Shown: positions 43,913-53,273, numbered from the stretch's first letter. The stretch: DNA of 64,000 nt from Thermomicrobiales bacterium (GCA_030446685.1 JAUJMV010000011.1:1-64000); one strand, 5' to 3'. Program-made: numbers and translations. Notes: generated by a model not told the origin, from the letters alone.

Positions 43913-44916
43913 GTCCTCGCCCTCGCCCTCGCGCAGCGTCTTCACGTAGTTGATCCAGGCCGGTTGCTTGACGAAGCCCAACTGCTCGTTGATCGCCAGC
44001 ATCGGCCGGTTGTTGGTCTCGTTCCAGGTCTTGATCAGCGTCCGCCCCTGCGCCCGCGCCCAGGCCAGGCCGTGCAGCTTCAACGCCAGCGCGATCCCCC
44101 GCCGCCGGTAGGCGCGCTTGACGCCGGTGAGGCCGTTGTAGAGGTCGTCGTTCCCTGGCTAGCCCAGAGGTTGTGCATCGCGACGTACTCGCCGGTCGCG
44201 GTGTCGATCGCGACAAAATAGCCGTCGGGCAGCAGGTTCGGATCGTTGAGCACCCGCTCGACGAACCACTCGAAGCTGACCGGCGTGCGCGGCTCCGGGT
44301 GCGGCACATCCTCCGACAGCTCCTCGTCCAGCTCGTAGAGCTTGCGGTCGCGCTCCGGGTCGGCCGCCAGCTCGCGGAAGGTCTTGAAGGCGATCCCGCC
44401 GGCCAGGACCCGCTCCTCGACCCCGGCGTAGGGGGTCGGGTCGAACGCCGCCAGATCCAGGCGCGACTCCCAGGAGCGCATGTCCTCCGCGAACCCACGG
44501 TCCCGCAGGAAGCGGACACCGCGCGCCCAGTCCTCCCGCGTGTTGCCCCGCACCGCCAGCGGCTCGAACGGCGCCAGCGCGTCGAGCACCCGCCCGTAGA
44601 GGGCCGCGCCGATCCCCCGGCCCTGCCACTCCGGGTGGACGAAGATGTCGATCCAGAACTTGCGCGGGTGGAACATCCCGGCCGACTGGCCGTACTCGCC
44701 GACCGCCACGACGCGGCCCTCCCGCTCGGCGACCCAGCGCGCGTGCTTGGTCTTCTTCGGGTCGCGGTGCTCGTCGTTGTACCGCGCCTCCTCGACCGTG
44801 CCCGGATACTCGTCGTAGACCGCGTTCGCGACCGCGACCTGCGCGGGATAATCGTCGGGGGTGAACGGGCGAATCGTCGCTCCCATCTGCCGCTCCACTT
44901 CGGTCGGCACGTCCAT
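43898..44916 (-). CDS. Two-domain GNAT acetyltransferase (one frameshift)
   Basis: The first GNAT domain is complete: ATIRPFTPDDYPAQVAVANA, then FWIDIFVHPEWQGRGIGAAL (motif A) and FLRDRGFAEDM. The second begins in the same frame and, after a frame change near 44160, ends LKLHGLAWARAQGRTLIKTW then NETNNRPMLAINEQLGFVKQ. The substrate is unknown. Start MDVPTEVER follows GGAGAAATG; the more inner MGATIRPF is also possible. The last residues come from the short-period repeat. Confidence 0.8.
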
Positions 44917-45053
44917 CGTCACATTTCTCCGGACATTCCCCGTCGCCGCAACCATCCCGAATTATCCTTTCCCCGGCGGCGCCCGCCGGACAACCCGACA
45001 CAAAACATCCCGGCCAGCCCTCGGCGCGCGGACTCCACGACCGCTGCCCTCGA

Positions 45054-45566
45054 CTATACGTCGCGCCCCGCCCGCCCACCCATCGCCCGGCGGGACAGAA
45101 ACGCGCTGGCCGGATGGACAGGAGGAGACAAATCGGCCTGTTGCCCGCCGACACACGTCAGGACGAAGGATTCTGTCCGGCCTTGTAGATGTTCAGCCCC
45201 GATTCGCTGGAAATGAGCGACGTTCCGCGTTGCAAGCGTCAAACCATAATGCAGCGCCGTGGCGGCAATCAGCAGATCGAGATCGGCGAGGCGCTGCCCT
45301 TTGCTTCGCAGTTCGCGACGGATCTGGGCAAAACGCTTCACGATTGGCTGATCCAGTGGCAAGACTGCCACCTCCTCCAGAAACAACAGGAAACCCGCCT
45401 CACTGGCCCGTGGATCGGTACTGCCATACACCCCGTCGTAAATCTCGCCGACCGTGATCAGGCTGATCGCGGCACCCTCATACGCCAGGGCGCGCAAGAG
45501 CAGCGTAGCATCCGGCAGACCTTTGAGGAAGTCGATCACCCAATCGGTGTCGATCAGATACTTCAT
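45054..45566 (-). CDS. PIN-domain toxin (VapC-like), coupled to a nuclease-like gene
   Basis: 170 residues; the PIN core ends near residue 133. Acidic residues are in YLIDTDWVIDFLKG, SLITVGEIYDGVYG, LADLDLLIAATAL and TRNVAHFQRI. The last 35 residues (after GRTESFVLTC) are unlike PIN domains and may be readthrough. Its ATG overlaps the stop of the upstream PD-(D/E)XK-like gene (ATGA), so the two are coupled. GC is lower here than in flanking genes. No AbrB, RHH or Phd antitoxin is beside it. Confidence 0.85.
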   Translation of the reverse strand: MKYLIDTDWVIDFLKGLPDATLLLRALAYEGAAISLITVGEIYDGVYGSTDPRASEAGFLLFLEEVAVLPLDQPIVKRFAQIRRELRSKGQRLADLDLLIAATALHYGLTLATRNVAHFQRIGAEHLQGRTESFVLTCVGGQQADLSPPVHPASAFLSRRAMGGRAGRDV

Positions 45567-46696
45567 AACTCGACTGGCGGCCGGGACGCCTGCTGGCGGC
45601 TCTCGCTCAGCTCCGCCTTCAGCTTCTCCGTGTCGACATCCTTCCAGCTACCGGCGGCGGCCAAGAAGGACGGCTTCTGAACGAAGCGCCAGATCGGTAG
45701 GGCCTGCCCTGTGTAACCTTCGGGGATCAGACGCCCCCAATAGCCTGGGACATTATCCTGCCGGAGTTGCGTCACCCCACCCTCGTCAATCGTCGCCAGA
45801 CCGTAAGCACGAGAGAACATCCCACTCAGTGAACCGATGATCGCGAAGGGCTGCCCGCTGTTGCCCAGTGGTTCATACCGGAACTCGACCCAGTCGATCC
45901 GGTTGTCGCTCACGGAGACTTCGTCCTCCTCATGCCAGTCCCCGAAGAGCATGAAGCGGAAGGCGATGTTCTGTTCTACCGGATCGGTGATCAGTTGCTC
46001 CGCGCAGAACATTTCGGCCTTTGCGATCACAATGTCCGATTGCCCTCCCTCATCGATAGGCCCGGATTGTTCCGCATCGTTGTACAAGCGCAGACGCAGG
46101 GGGAACTTCGTGCCAACCATGATATCGCCCAGGAGCGCCATCTCGTTAGCGATCATTGCGTCCTTCATGGACAGGGTGCTGTTCTTGCCCTGCTGCTGGA
46201 AGGTAGCCGGCGACACCAACGTCCACAGGTTCTGTCGTGCCCAAAAGGTTGCTACCTTGAGGGCGCAGTCCATCTGCGCCGCATAACGCACTAGCCCATC
46301 GAGATAACTCGGATGCAGTTTCAACGACGGAAAGCTTGACGGCCCGCCCTGAAAGACGTTCTTCACTTCCACCAGCATCTGCACCCCATCGGGCAGCACC
46401 AGGCGGAAATCGGGCACACTCAGCGTTTCGTCACTGAGGTAAACGTCGCCTGCATCTTCCTGCTTCAGGATCAGTACCCGCCCGAGGCTTGCTACCAGAG
46501 CCTCGAACATGGCCTGCGTTCGCTGTCCGTGCAGGAATCGCTCGTCCTCCAACGCTCGCTGGATCGAGGTGCGCGCCGCGGCGAGGAAGCTTTCACCAAC
46601 ATCTGGATCGCGCAATAAGGCACCATTCACTAGACCATACTTGGCGAAGAGGTCAAATACATCGAAGCGCATGGGGTCTCGGGGAAGTAACTTCAT
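45563..46696 (-). CDS. Unknown protein with PD-(D/E)XK nuclease-like motif
   Basis: 377 residues starting MKLLPRDPMRFDVFDLFAKY. A PD-(D/E)XK arrangement is visible: Glu65 (FEALVASLG helix), Asp96 in SVPDFRLV and Glu110-Val-Lys112 in MLVEVKNV, spaced as in restriction-endonuclease-like folds. The rest (ALKVATFWARQNLWTLVSPA, WVEFRYEPLGNSGQPFAIIG) is soluble and unrecognised. GC is about 58% against about 70% around it, suggesting transfer. It overlaps the PIN toxin gene, so it could be the antitoxin, a co-toxin or a defence effector. I cannot name a family. Confidence 0.7.
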   Translation of the reverse strand: MKLLPRDPMRFDVFDLFAKYGLVNGALLRDPDVGESFLAAARTSIQRALEDERFLHGQRTQAMFEALVASLGRVLILKQEDAGDVYLSDETLSVPDFRLVLPDGVQMLVEVKNVFQGGPSSFPSLKLHPSYLDGLVRYAAQMDCALKVATFWARQNLWTLVSPATFQQQGKNSTLSMKDAMIANEMALLGDIMVGTKFPLRLRLYNDAEQSGPIDEGGQSDIVIAKAEMFCAEQLITDPVEQNIAFRFMLFGDWHEEDEVSVSDNRIDWVEFRYEPLGNSGQPFAIIGSLSGMFSRAYGLATIDEGGVTQLRQDNVPGYWGRLIPEGYTGQALPIWRFVQKPSFLAAAGSWKDVDTEKLKAELSESRQQASRPPVEL

Positions 46697-46822
46697 GGGA
46701 CAAGCTCCGATCCGTGCCGACAGTACGAACCTGCTCGTATTAGCATATTGCTCCGGCGTGCCCAATGCTACCCCCGTCGCCCCCGCGTGCCCCAGACGCA
46801 CGCACGGCGCGGAGACCAGGCG

Positions 46823-47197
46823 TCAGCGAACGAACCATCGTTGCGCCCAATCGCCGATCCATCTGCCAGCGGCGACCGGGACGCACAGCATGACGGTCAG
46901 GGGGATAAAGCCCATCGAAAGGCCGACGATGCCTGTGCCAAGCGACCTGATCTTGGCCTCATCGTAGGGCGGACCGAAGGTAGACCAGCCCACGTCGTTC
47001 ACGATGCGCCCGATCGTCCCGAGGAGCATGCCCACGGCCAGGATAGGCACCACCCGCCACGAGCGCAGCACAAAGCCGCTGAGGATGCCGAGGACGACGA
47101 AGGCGAGCGCCGCCGCGATGCCATTCCGCAGGAAGAAGCCCCAGGCAACCGCCAGCGCCGCCATAGTGCCGTAGGTTAGGATAGTCGGGGAGCGCAC
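46823..47197 (-). CDS. Four-TM membrane protein of unknown function
   Basis: 124 residues with hydrophobic segments at about 10-28, 30-45, 49-66 and 85-108 (LTYGTMAALAVAWGFFLRNG, IAAALAFVVLGILSGFVL, VPILAVGMLLGTIGRI, SMGFIPLTVMLCVPVAA). A short cytoplasmic tail follows. No family is recognised. It belongs to the lower-GC segment with the PIN/nuclease pair. Confidence 0.65.
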   Translation of the reverse strand: MRSPTILTYGTMAALAVAWGFFLRNGIAAALAFVVLGILSGFVLRSWRVVPILAVGMLLGTIGRIVNDVGWSTFGPPYDEAKIRSLGTGIVGLSMGFIPLTVMLCVPVAAGRWIGDWAQRWFVR

Positions 47198-47245
47198 TGC
47201 TATACCCAGGCGCCAGCCGGGCGACCTCGGCCAGCAGCACGCCGG

Positions 47246-47552
47246 TCACGCAATCCCCCCACCCCGGCGTAGTGCGGCGACCGGCGGCAGGACCCGCACG
47301 ATCCAGTCGTAGAGCGCCGGCGACCAGCCGGCCTCACTCGGGCGGAACCAGCCCCCGGTCCCCCGCGCCCCTCCGCCGCCGCGCCTGCGTCGCCGCGCGG
47401 GCCGCCTCCTGGCGGGCGACGGCGGCCTCGATCCGGGCGGGGAGGCCGGGATCGTCGACACTCAACTCGGCGATCAGGCGCTCCAGGTCGTCCGGCTCGT
47501 CGTCGGCAAGCTCGACGGTTGCCGGGTCGATACGGGCCGTGGTCGTGTCCAT
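47246..47552 (-). CDS. Small acidic protein, possible antitoxin, ending uncertain
   Basis: Starts MDTTTARIDPATVELADDEP, then a helical region (LERLIAELSVDDPGLPARIE). The first frame stops at 47334; the neighbouring frame continues GWFRPSEAGWSPALYDWIVR to 47246, so a frameshift may split one gene. It follows the HigB/Gp49-like toxin gene by 57 bases on the same strand, so it may be its partner, although no helix-turn-helix is visible. Confidence 0.45.
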
Positions 47553-47609
47553 CAGCGATCCCCCTCTCGTGTGTCCGTTGCCCATTGTACCCGGTCGCTA
47601 CGCCGGAGG

Positions 47610-47993
47610 TCACGACAGCTCGTCCTCGCGCCGCCGCACCGCGCGCCGTGCCCGCCAGTCGCGCAGGCGTGCTTCCGCCAGCGCGATGGTCGCTGGCGGC
47701 GTCCGCTGCGTCTTCTTCGAGAACGCTTCGAGCGCCAGCAGGATCTGCCCCCGCCGCGCCTCCTGCGCGAAGAGGACGCGGAAGCTCTGCCCACCGCTCG
47801 CCACCTGCACCTCGTAGATCTCGCCGCGCAGGTGCCGCGCCGCCACCAACCCCACGCGCTCGACGACCTTCATCCCGGCCAGGATCTCCGTGCGGTCGGC
47901 CTCGGCCAGTCCCAGCAGGAACGCCGTCACCGGGCGTGCCCCCGCCGCCGTGGCGTAGAAGCGCCACCGCCGCCGCCCTGCCTCGCCGCTCAT
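47610..47993 (-). CDS. RelE/HigB-type toxin (phage Gp49-like family)
   Basis: 127 residues. The RelE-fold pattern is clear: WRFYATAAGARPVTAFLLGL, GEIYEVQVASGGQSFRVLFA, ILLALEAFSKKTQRTPPATI, then EARLRDW. Gp49-family toxins cut mRNA at the ribosome. The usual HTH antitoxin is not evident next door; a small acidic protein follows. Confidence 0.85.
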   Translation of the reverse strand: MSGEAGRRRWRFYATAAGARPVTAFLLGLAEADRTEILAGMKVVERVGLVAARHLRGEIYEVQVASGGQSFRVLFAQEARRGQILLALEAFSKKTQRTPPATIALAEARLRDWRARRAVRRREDELS

Positions 47994-48161
47994 CGCCCCC
48001 TCCGTCCGCCACTCCTCGCTCTCTCCGGGCTCCCTCGGATCGGGGGGCGTCGTGGCTCATAGGCACAAAGGGAAGTCTGAGGGCGAGGAACCTTCCCGGA
48101 GCGCCACGCGGCCATTGGTCCGATTCGGGTCACGGTTGTGGACAACCAGGGGCGGCGCACA

Positions 48162-50507
48162 CTACGCCGCCCCGCGCTTCCCCCCACCCGCCACGCGCAC
48201 CGGGCGCACGCGCGGCGACGCCGCCCCGCGCTTCCCCCCACCCGCCACGCGCACCGGGCGCACGCGCGGCGCGGGGGCCAGTTCGGCGCGCAGCCGCTCG
48301 GCGAGGGAGGTGTAGCGCTCGGCGACGCGGTCGCTCTTCAGCGCGATCATCAGCGCGCGCCAAGAGCCGACGATGACGACCAGCTCCTTCGCGCGCGTGA
48401 CCGCGGTGTAGAGGAGGTTGCGCTGCAACATCAGGTAGTGCGTGGTGTGCAGCGGGATGATCGCGCAGCGGTACTCGCTCCCCTGGCTCTTGTGGACCGT
48501 CACCGCGTAGGCGATCACCAACTCGTCGAGGTCGCTGAACGACCAGGTCACCCGCCGGTCGTCGTCGAGGCGCACCACCACCTCCTGCTCGACCGGATCG
48601 AGCGCGACGATCCAGCCGCCATCGCCGTTGAAGACCTGGCGGTCGTAGTCGTTCTGCACGCAGATCACCCGGTCGCCCTCGCGGTAGAGGCGCGACCCGA
48701 ACTGCTTCTCCCCCTTGCGCGGCCCCGGCGGGTTGAGCGCCGCTTGTAAACGCTCGTTCAGCGCCGAGACGCCGATCGCGCCGCCGTGCATCGGGCAGAG
48801 GACCTGGATGTCCCTCAGAGGATCGAAGCCGTAGCGCCGCGGCAGCCGGTCGCGCGCCAGCCCGACGATCTGCTCGGCGACCTGCTCCGGGTCGTCCTCG
48901 GCGATGAAGAAGAAGTCGGGCAGCCCCTTCATGATCGGCGTCTCGCCCTTGTTGATGCGGTGCGCGTTGGTGACAATGCCGCTGTCCTGCGCCTGCCGGA
49001 AGATCACGTCGAGCTGCGTCACCGGCGCCTGCCCCGAGGCGATCAGGTCGCGCAGCACGTTCCCCGCCCCCACCGACGGCAACTGGTCGACATCCCCCAC
49101 GAAGAGGACGTGCATGTCGTTCGGCGCCGCCTTGAGGAGCGTGTTGGCGAGGAGCGTGTCGAGCATCGACGCCTCGTCCACGATCAGCAGGTCGCCGTCG
49201 AGCGGGTTGTCGGCGTTGCGGCCCGCCTCGCCGCCGAACCGTACGCCGAGCAGGCGGTGCAGCGTCTGCGCCGGCACGCCGGTCAGGTCGGTCAGGCGCT
49301 TGGCGGCCCGCCCGGTCGGCGCGGCCAGGAGCGGCCGCCCCCGCTTCGCCTGGAGGATCGCGACGATCGCCTGCGTGGTCGCGGTCTTCCCGACCCCCGG
49401 CCCGCCGGTGAGGATGCTGACCTTGCTGGTGAGCGCCATCCGCACCGCCGCGCGCTGCCCCTCGGTCAGCGCGTAGCCGCGCTGCCCGGCGTACCAGGCG
49501 AACGCCCTGGCCCAGTCCACCTCCCGGAAGTGGGCCAGCCGGTCGGCCGGCGAGCGCAGGATCGCCCCGACCCGGCGGACGATGTTCCCCTCGGCGTAGT
49601 AGTAGGCGGTCAGGTAGATCACCGGCCGGTCGTCGACCGTCTCGCGGCGGGCGCTGTCGGTCGTCAGCAGCCGCTCGATCGCCTCGCGCACCCGCCCCTC
49701 GGCGACCGCCAGCATCTCGACGCTGCGCCGGACCAGGTCGTCCTCCGGCAGGAAGACGTGGCCGTCGTCCGCCGCCTCCCACAGGAGGTGCAGCGCCGCG
49801 CCCATCACCCGCTCCGGCGCGTCGGGCGGGATGCCGAGCTGCAGGGCGATCTTGTCGGCGGTCTTGAAGCCGATGCCGTGGACCTCGCGCGCCAGGCGGT
49901 AGGGGTCGTTCTTGACGATGCCGATCGCCGCGTCGCCGTAGCGCTTGTAGATGCGCACCGCCAGCGCGGTGGAGACCCCCTGGTCGGCCAGGAAGACCAT
50001 CACCTCCTTGATCGCGCGCTGCTCGCGCCAGGCGTCGCGGATCAGCCCACAGCGGCGCGGCCCCAGCCCCGGCACCCCCGCCAGCCGCTCCGGCGCCCCC
50101 TCGATGACCTCCAGCGTCTCCTCGCCGAACCGCTCGACGATCCGCTCGGCCATCTTCGGCCCGATCCCCTTGATCATCCCCGAGCCGAGGTACTTGCGGA
50201 TGCCGTCCACGGTCGCCGGCAGCACCACCCGGCAGCGCTCGGCGACGAACTGCCGCCCGTGCTGGGCGTGCGTCTCCCAGCGCCCGCCCAGCTCGACGCT
50301 CTCGCCGACGTTGACCGCGGGCAGGCTCCCGACCACCGCCACGAGGTAGCGCTTGCCCGCCGGCTGCACCTTCGCCACGGTGTAGCCGTTCTCCGGGTTG
50401 ACGTAGGTCAGCCGCTCGATCACGCCCTCCAGCCGGGCGGGCGGATCGCCGCCCCCCTGCTCGCGCGCCGCCCCCGCTGCCACCTTCCGCCCCTTCCAAG
50501 CCGCCAC
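48162..50507 (-). CDS. recD2: ATP-dependent RecD2-like DNA helicase
   Basis: 781 residues, SF1B 5'-3' helicase not part of RecBCD. The N-terminal OB/HhH part reads VNPENGYTVAKVQ, then KGIGPKMAERIVERFGEETL. Walker A is LTGGPGVGKTATTQAIV, Walker B is LLIVDEASMLDT, and later motifs are GDVDQLPSVG, VTVHKSQGSEY and YTAVTRAKELVVIVG. It acts in DNA repair. GTG at 50507 is chosen because the upstream TTG codon overlaps a TATACT box. The C-terminus carries an exact-type 18-residue tandem repeat (RVRPVRVAGGGKRGAA units). Confidence 0.93.
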   Translation of the reverse strand: MAAWKGRKVAAGAAREQGGGDPPARLEGVIERLTYVNPENGYTVAKVQPAGKRYLVAVVGSLPAVNVGESVELGGRWETHAQHGRQFVAERCRVVLPATVDGIRKYLGSGMIKGIGPKMAERIVERFGEETLEVIEGAPERLAGVPGLGPRRCGLIRDAWREQRAIKEVMVFLADQGVSTALAVRIYKRYGDAAIGIVKNDPYRLAREVHGIGFKTADKIALQLGIPPDAPERVMGAALHLLWEAADDGHVFLPEDDLVRRSVEMLAVAEGRVREAIERLLTTDSARRETVDDRPVIYLTAYYYAEGNIVRRVGAILRSPADRLAHFREVDWARAFAWYAGQRGYALTEGQRAAVRMALTSKVSILTGGPGVGKTATTQAIVAILQAKRGRPLLAAPTGRAAKRLTDLTGVPAQTLHRLLGVRFGGEAGRNADNPLDGDLLIVDEASMLDTLLANTLLKAAPNDMHVLFVGDVDQLPSVGAGNVLRDLIASGQAPVTQLDVIFRQAQDSGIVTNAHRINKGETPIMKGLPDFFFIAEDDPEQVAEQIVGLARDRLPRRYGFDPLRDIQVLCPMHGGAIGVSALNERLQAALNPPGPRKGEKQFGSRLYREGDRVICVQNDYDRQVFNGDGGWIVALDPVEQEVVVRLDDDRRVTWSFSDLDELVIAYAVTVHKSQGSEYRCAIIPLHTTHYLMLQRNLLYTAVTRAKELVVIVGSWRALMIALKSDRVAERYTSLAERLRAELAPAPRVRPVRVAGGGKRGAASPRVRPVRVAGGGKRGAA
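48164..48271. repeat. 54-bp tandem duplication in the recD2 3' end
   Basis: Two copies of a 54-base unit (48164-48217 and 48218-48271) encode two basic 18-residue repeats at the RecD2 C-terminus. Confidence 0.85.
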
Positions 50508-50624
50508 CTGGCTAGATTCCTTGCCATGCCGGTAGTATAGCAAACGGGCCAGCGAAGAACACTTGTTCTATTTTCAGGATTGGCGGCGAGATCGCGCGAA
50601 ACGGGCTGAGCACGAGGCGACAAT

Positions 50625-50732
50625 TGTAGGGGCAGGCCCCCGTGCCTGCCCGCGTGGCCGATCACCGACGCGGCAGGTGGAGCAAAGGCGTGGGGCGACC
50701 CTGCGGGGTCGCGGGCCGGGGGCCTGTCCCTA
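50625..50732. repeat. Interspersed palindromic element, TAGGGGCAGGC type (copy 3)
   Basis: Begins TGTAGGGGCAGGCCCCCGTG and CCTGCCCGCG, and ends GGGGGCCTGTCCCTAC, about 107 bases in total. The first 28 bases match the copy at 24477. Confidence 0.8.
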
Positions 50733-50814
50733 CCAGTCCCACCGTGCTCGGCTCACCCCGCACCAATTACCGACGACGCGAGCCGGATCGCGCGGCGCCG
50801 AGGACTGCGCGGCG

Positions 50815-51378
50815 TCAGCCCTCCGGCCCGCCGCGCAGCCGCTCGACCGCGTCGAGCAGTTCGGGCAGGTTGAACGGCTTGGCGAGGAAGCCGTCCGCGC
50901 CGATCTCCTCGGCCCATTCGCGCGCGTCCCGCGCCGCGGTCATCACCAGGACCGGCACCGCCAGCCCGCGCCGCCGCAGCTCGCGCGCGAAGCCCCAACC
51001 GTCCAGCACCGGCATCCGCATGTCCAACAGGACCAGCGACGGGCGTTCCCGCTCGATCGCCCGCAGCGCCTCCGCCCCGTTGGTGGCCGCGGCGACCGGA
51101 TACCCCTCCGATTCGAGGATATCCCCGATCGTCGCCAGGATCGCGGCGTCGTCGTCCACGACCAGGATCGGCCCCGCGCCCCGGCCGGCGGGCGCCGGGT
51201 CCCACCCCTCCCGTGTCCCGGCCGCCTCGCGCCGCACGACGGCGACCCCGGCGGGCCAGCGCGCAACGCCCGGGAGCGGCCGGCCCAGCACAACGAGCGG
51301 CCGCCGCGGCCCGCCCTGCCCCACGCGCGGCGCGGCCCGCCGCGACCCCCTGCCGCCGGTCATCCGTGCAATGCCCAC
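50815..51378 (-). CDS. Response regulator (single receiver domain)
   Basis: 187 residues. An N-terminal 65-residue Arg/Gly-rich region precedes a CheY-like receiver: ILVVDDDAAILATIGDILES, phospho-acceptor Asp in LVLLDMRMPVLDGWG, Thr/Ala switch in VMTAA and Lys in FLAKPFNLPELL. No output domain follows. It starts 2 bases after the stop of the histidine kinase gene (GTG at 51378; an inner ATG at 51363 is possible), so the pair forms a two-component operon. Confidence 0.9.
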   Translation of the reverse strand: MGIARMTGGRGSRRAAPRVGQGGPRRPLVVLGRPLPGVARWPAGVAVVRREAAGTREGWDPAPAGRGAGPILVVDDDAAILATIGDILESEGYPVAAATNGAEALRAIERERPSLVLLDMRMPVLDGWGFARELRRRGLAVPVLVMTAARDAREWAEEIGADGFLAKPFNLPELLDAVERLRGGPEG

Positions 51379-51379
51379 T

Positions 51380-53257
51380 TCACCCCTCCCGCGGCGTATT
51401 CGCCAGCCCCTCCACCGTCGCGTACTGCGGCCCCGCCAGGCCGAGCGGCAGGCTGACGTGGAAGGTCGTCCCCGCCCCCGGCGCGCTCTCGGCCCGGATC
51501 CGCCCGCCGTGCTGCTCCGCGATGCCCCGGCAGATGTACAGCCCCAGGCCCATCCCGCTGAAGCGCCGGTCGTCCACGTTCGACCCGCGGTGGAAGCGGT
51601 CGAAGAGCCGGGGCAGGTCGGCGGCCGGGATGCCGATCCCCCGGTCGGCCACCGTCAGTTCGGCCGCGCCCGCCTCCCGCCGCACCCCGACGCGCACCTC
51701 GCCGCCGTCCGGGCTGTACTTGACCGCGTTCTCGACCAGGTTCTCGACCAGTTGCGCGATCCGCACCCGGTCCCAGGCGCCGATCACCGGCCCGGCGGCG
51801 TCGAGCGCGAACCCGTGCCGCTCCGACGCCTGCCGGCCCAGGACCTCGCGGCAGAGTTCGACCAGGTCGAACTCCTCGCGGGCGCCGAGGATCCGCCCCT
51901 GCTCGACCCGCGCCGCGTCGAGCAATTCCAGCACCAGGGTCCGCAGCCGCTCGGCCTCCGCCACCAGCCGCCGGATGCGACCCAGGTCGGCCGGCGCCGC
52001 CGGGTCGCGGATCGCCCGCCGCTCCAGCAACTGCGCCAGGGCGGTGATCGTCGTCAGCGGCGTCTTCAGGTCGTGGGCGGCGGCGGAGAGGAAGTCGTCC
52101 TTCAGCCGGGTCGCCTCCTCGCGCGCCCGGACGCTGGTCGCCTCGTCGATCAGCGCCCGGCTCTCCAGCAGCACCGCCGCCTGGTCGGCCAGCAATTGCA
52201 CCAGGCGCAGGTCCTCCTGCGCGAAGATCGGGGCGCGCGGCGTGTAGACCGCCAACACCCCCAGGCGCTCCGCCCCGGCGGTGATCGGCGCCGCCAGCAC
52301 CGCGCCCGCCCCGAAGGCCCGGTAGCTCCCGGCGTGCTCGGGGTCGTCGCGCGCCGGGTCCGCCGTGAAGATCGCCGCCTGCCGCGCGAACGCCCGCCCG
52401 ACGATCATCTGGCCAGGCGCGAGGGCGAACCGCTCCGGGTGGGTCGGGAACCGCAGCAGGCCCGCGCCCCCGTCCCACAGGGCGATCGCTGCCTGGGGCG
52501 CGCCGAGGGCCGCCGCCGCGCCCCACTCCAGTTCCCGCACGATCGCCGCGGTGTCCGGCAGCCGCGGCAGGCGGGCCGCGCGCCCGAGGAAGGCGCGCAA
52601 CTCCGGCTCCTGCCAGGCGCGCCGCAGCACCGGCGGCGGCGCGAACCCCACGAAGTACGCCAGGCCGGAGGCCAGGCTGAGCGGGCGCTGGGCCAGCACG
52701 GCCAGCAGGTCGGCGGCGCCCGCGGGCAGCGCGCCGGCGATCCCCGCCACCAGGATCGACGCCCCCAGGAAGACCGAGCCCGCCGCGACCGCCTGCATCC
52801 GCCGCCGGGTCACGCCGCTCGACCGCCGGGACTCGCGCCAGAACGCCAGCGCGCCGTAGCCGGCGACACCGAAGAAGTAGAGCACCAGGAGCAGCACCAG
52901 CCAGAGGGGCGGCGTCGGGCGGAAGGCAAAGAGCCCGGCGACCGCCAGCGCCAGCCCCACCTCCGCCCCGCGCAGCACCGGCCCGGGCACCGTCGAGAAG
53001 TCATTGACCAGGCGCAGCAGCAGGTACGGCAGCGCCATGATCAGCGCGCCGTTGAGCGCGGTGAAGGCCGGGCTGAGCGTGACGTCGAGCGCGGTGAGGA
53101 CCCAGCCCTCGGTGACGATCAGCGCCGTGAGCCCGAAGAAGAGGGCGATGTCGATCTGCGCGCGCACCGGCCGGCGCAGCGCCTCGGCCAGGGTGACCGC
53201 GAAGATCAGGACGTAGAGCGCCTGCGCCAGGTACTGGAGGAACGCGTCCGCGCTCAC
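51380..53257 (-). CDS. Membrane histidine kinase with GAF domain
   Basis: About 625 residues. The N-terminus has five or six TM helices (YLAQALYVLIFAVTLAEAL; LFFGLTALIVTEGWVLTAL; PPLWLVLLLVLYFFGVAGYG). A GAF-like domain follows (MIVGRAFARQAAIF, AAPITAGAERLGVLAVYTP). DHp has the phospho-His in SAAAHDLKTPLTTITALAQL, and the ATPase has N (LVENAVKYSPDGGEV), G1 (DRGIGIP) and G2 (GMGLGLYICRGIA) boxes. GTG at 53257 fits the TM start. It is coupled to the response regulator at 50815-51378; the signal is unknown. Confidence 0.92.
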   Translation of the reverse strand: MSADAFLQYLAQALYVLIFAVTLAEALRRPVRAQIDIALFFGLTALIVTEGWVLTALDVTLSPAFTALNGALIMALPYLLLRLVNDFSTVPGPVLRGAEVGLALAVAGLFAFRPTPPLWLVLLLVLYFFGVAGYGALAFWRESRRSSGVTRRRMQAVAAGSVFLGASILVAGIAGALPAGAADLLAVLAQRPLSLASGLAYFVGFAPPPVLRRAWQEPELRAFLGRAARLPRLPDTAAIVRELEWGAAAALGAPQAAIALWDGGAGLLRFPTHPERFALAPGQMIVGRAFARQAAIFTADPARDDPEHAGSYRAFGAGAVLAAPITAGAERLGVLAVYTPRAPIFAQEDLRLVQLLADQAAVLLESRALIDEATSVRAREEATRLKDDFLSAAAHDLKTPLTTITALAQLLERRAIRDPAAPADLGRIRRLVAEAERLRTLVLELLDAARVEQGRILGAREEFDLVELCREVLGRQASERHGFALDAAGPVIGAWDRVRIAQLVENLVENAVKYSPDGGEVRVGVRREAGAAELTVADRGIGIPAADLPRLFDRFHRGSNVDDRRFSGMGLGLYICRGIAEQHGGRIRAESAPGAGTTFHVSLPLGLAGPQYATVEGLANTPREG

Positions 53258-53273
53258 CGGCCACCCACCGCGT

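Noticed and set aside
48786..50540. Plus-strand open frame of 584 codons
   Set aside because: Antisense shadow of recD2.
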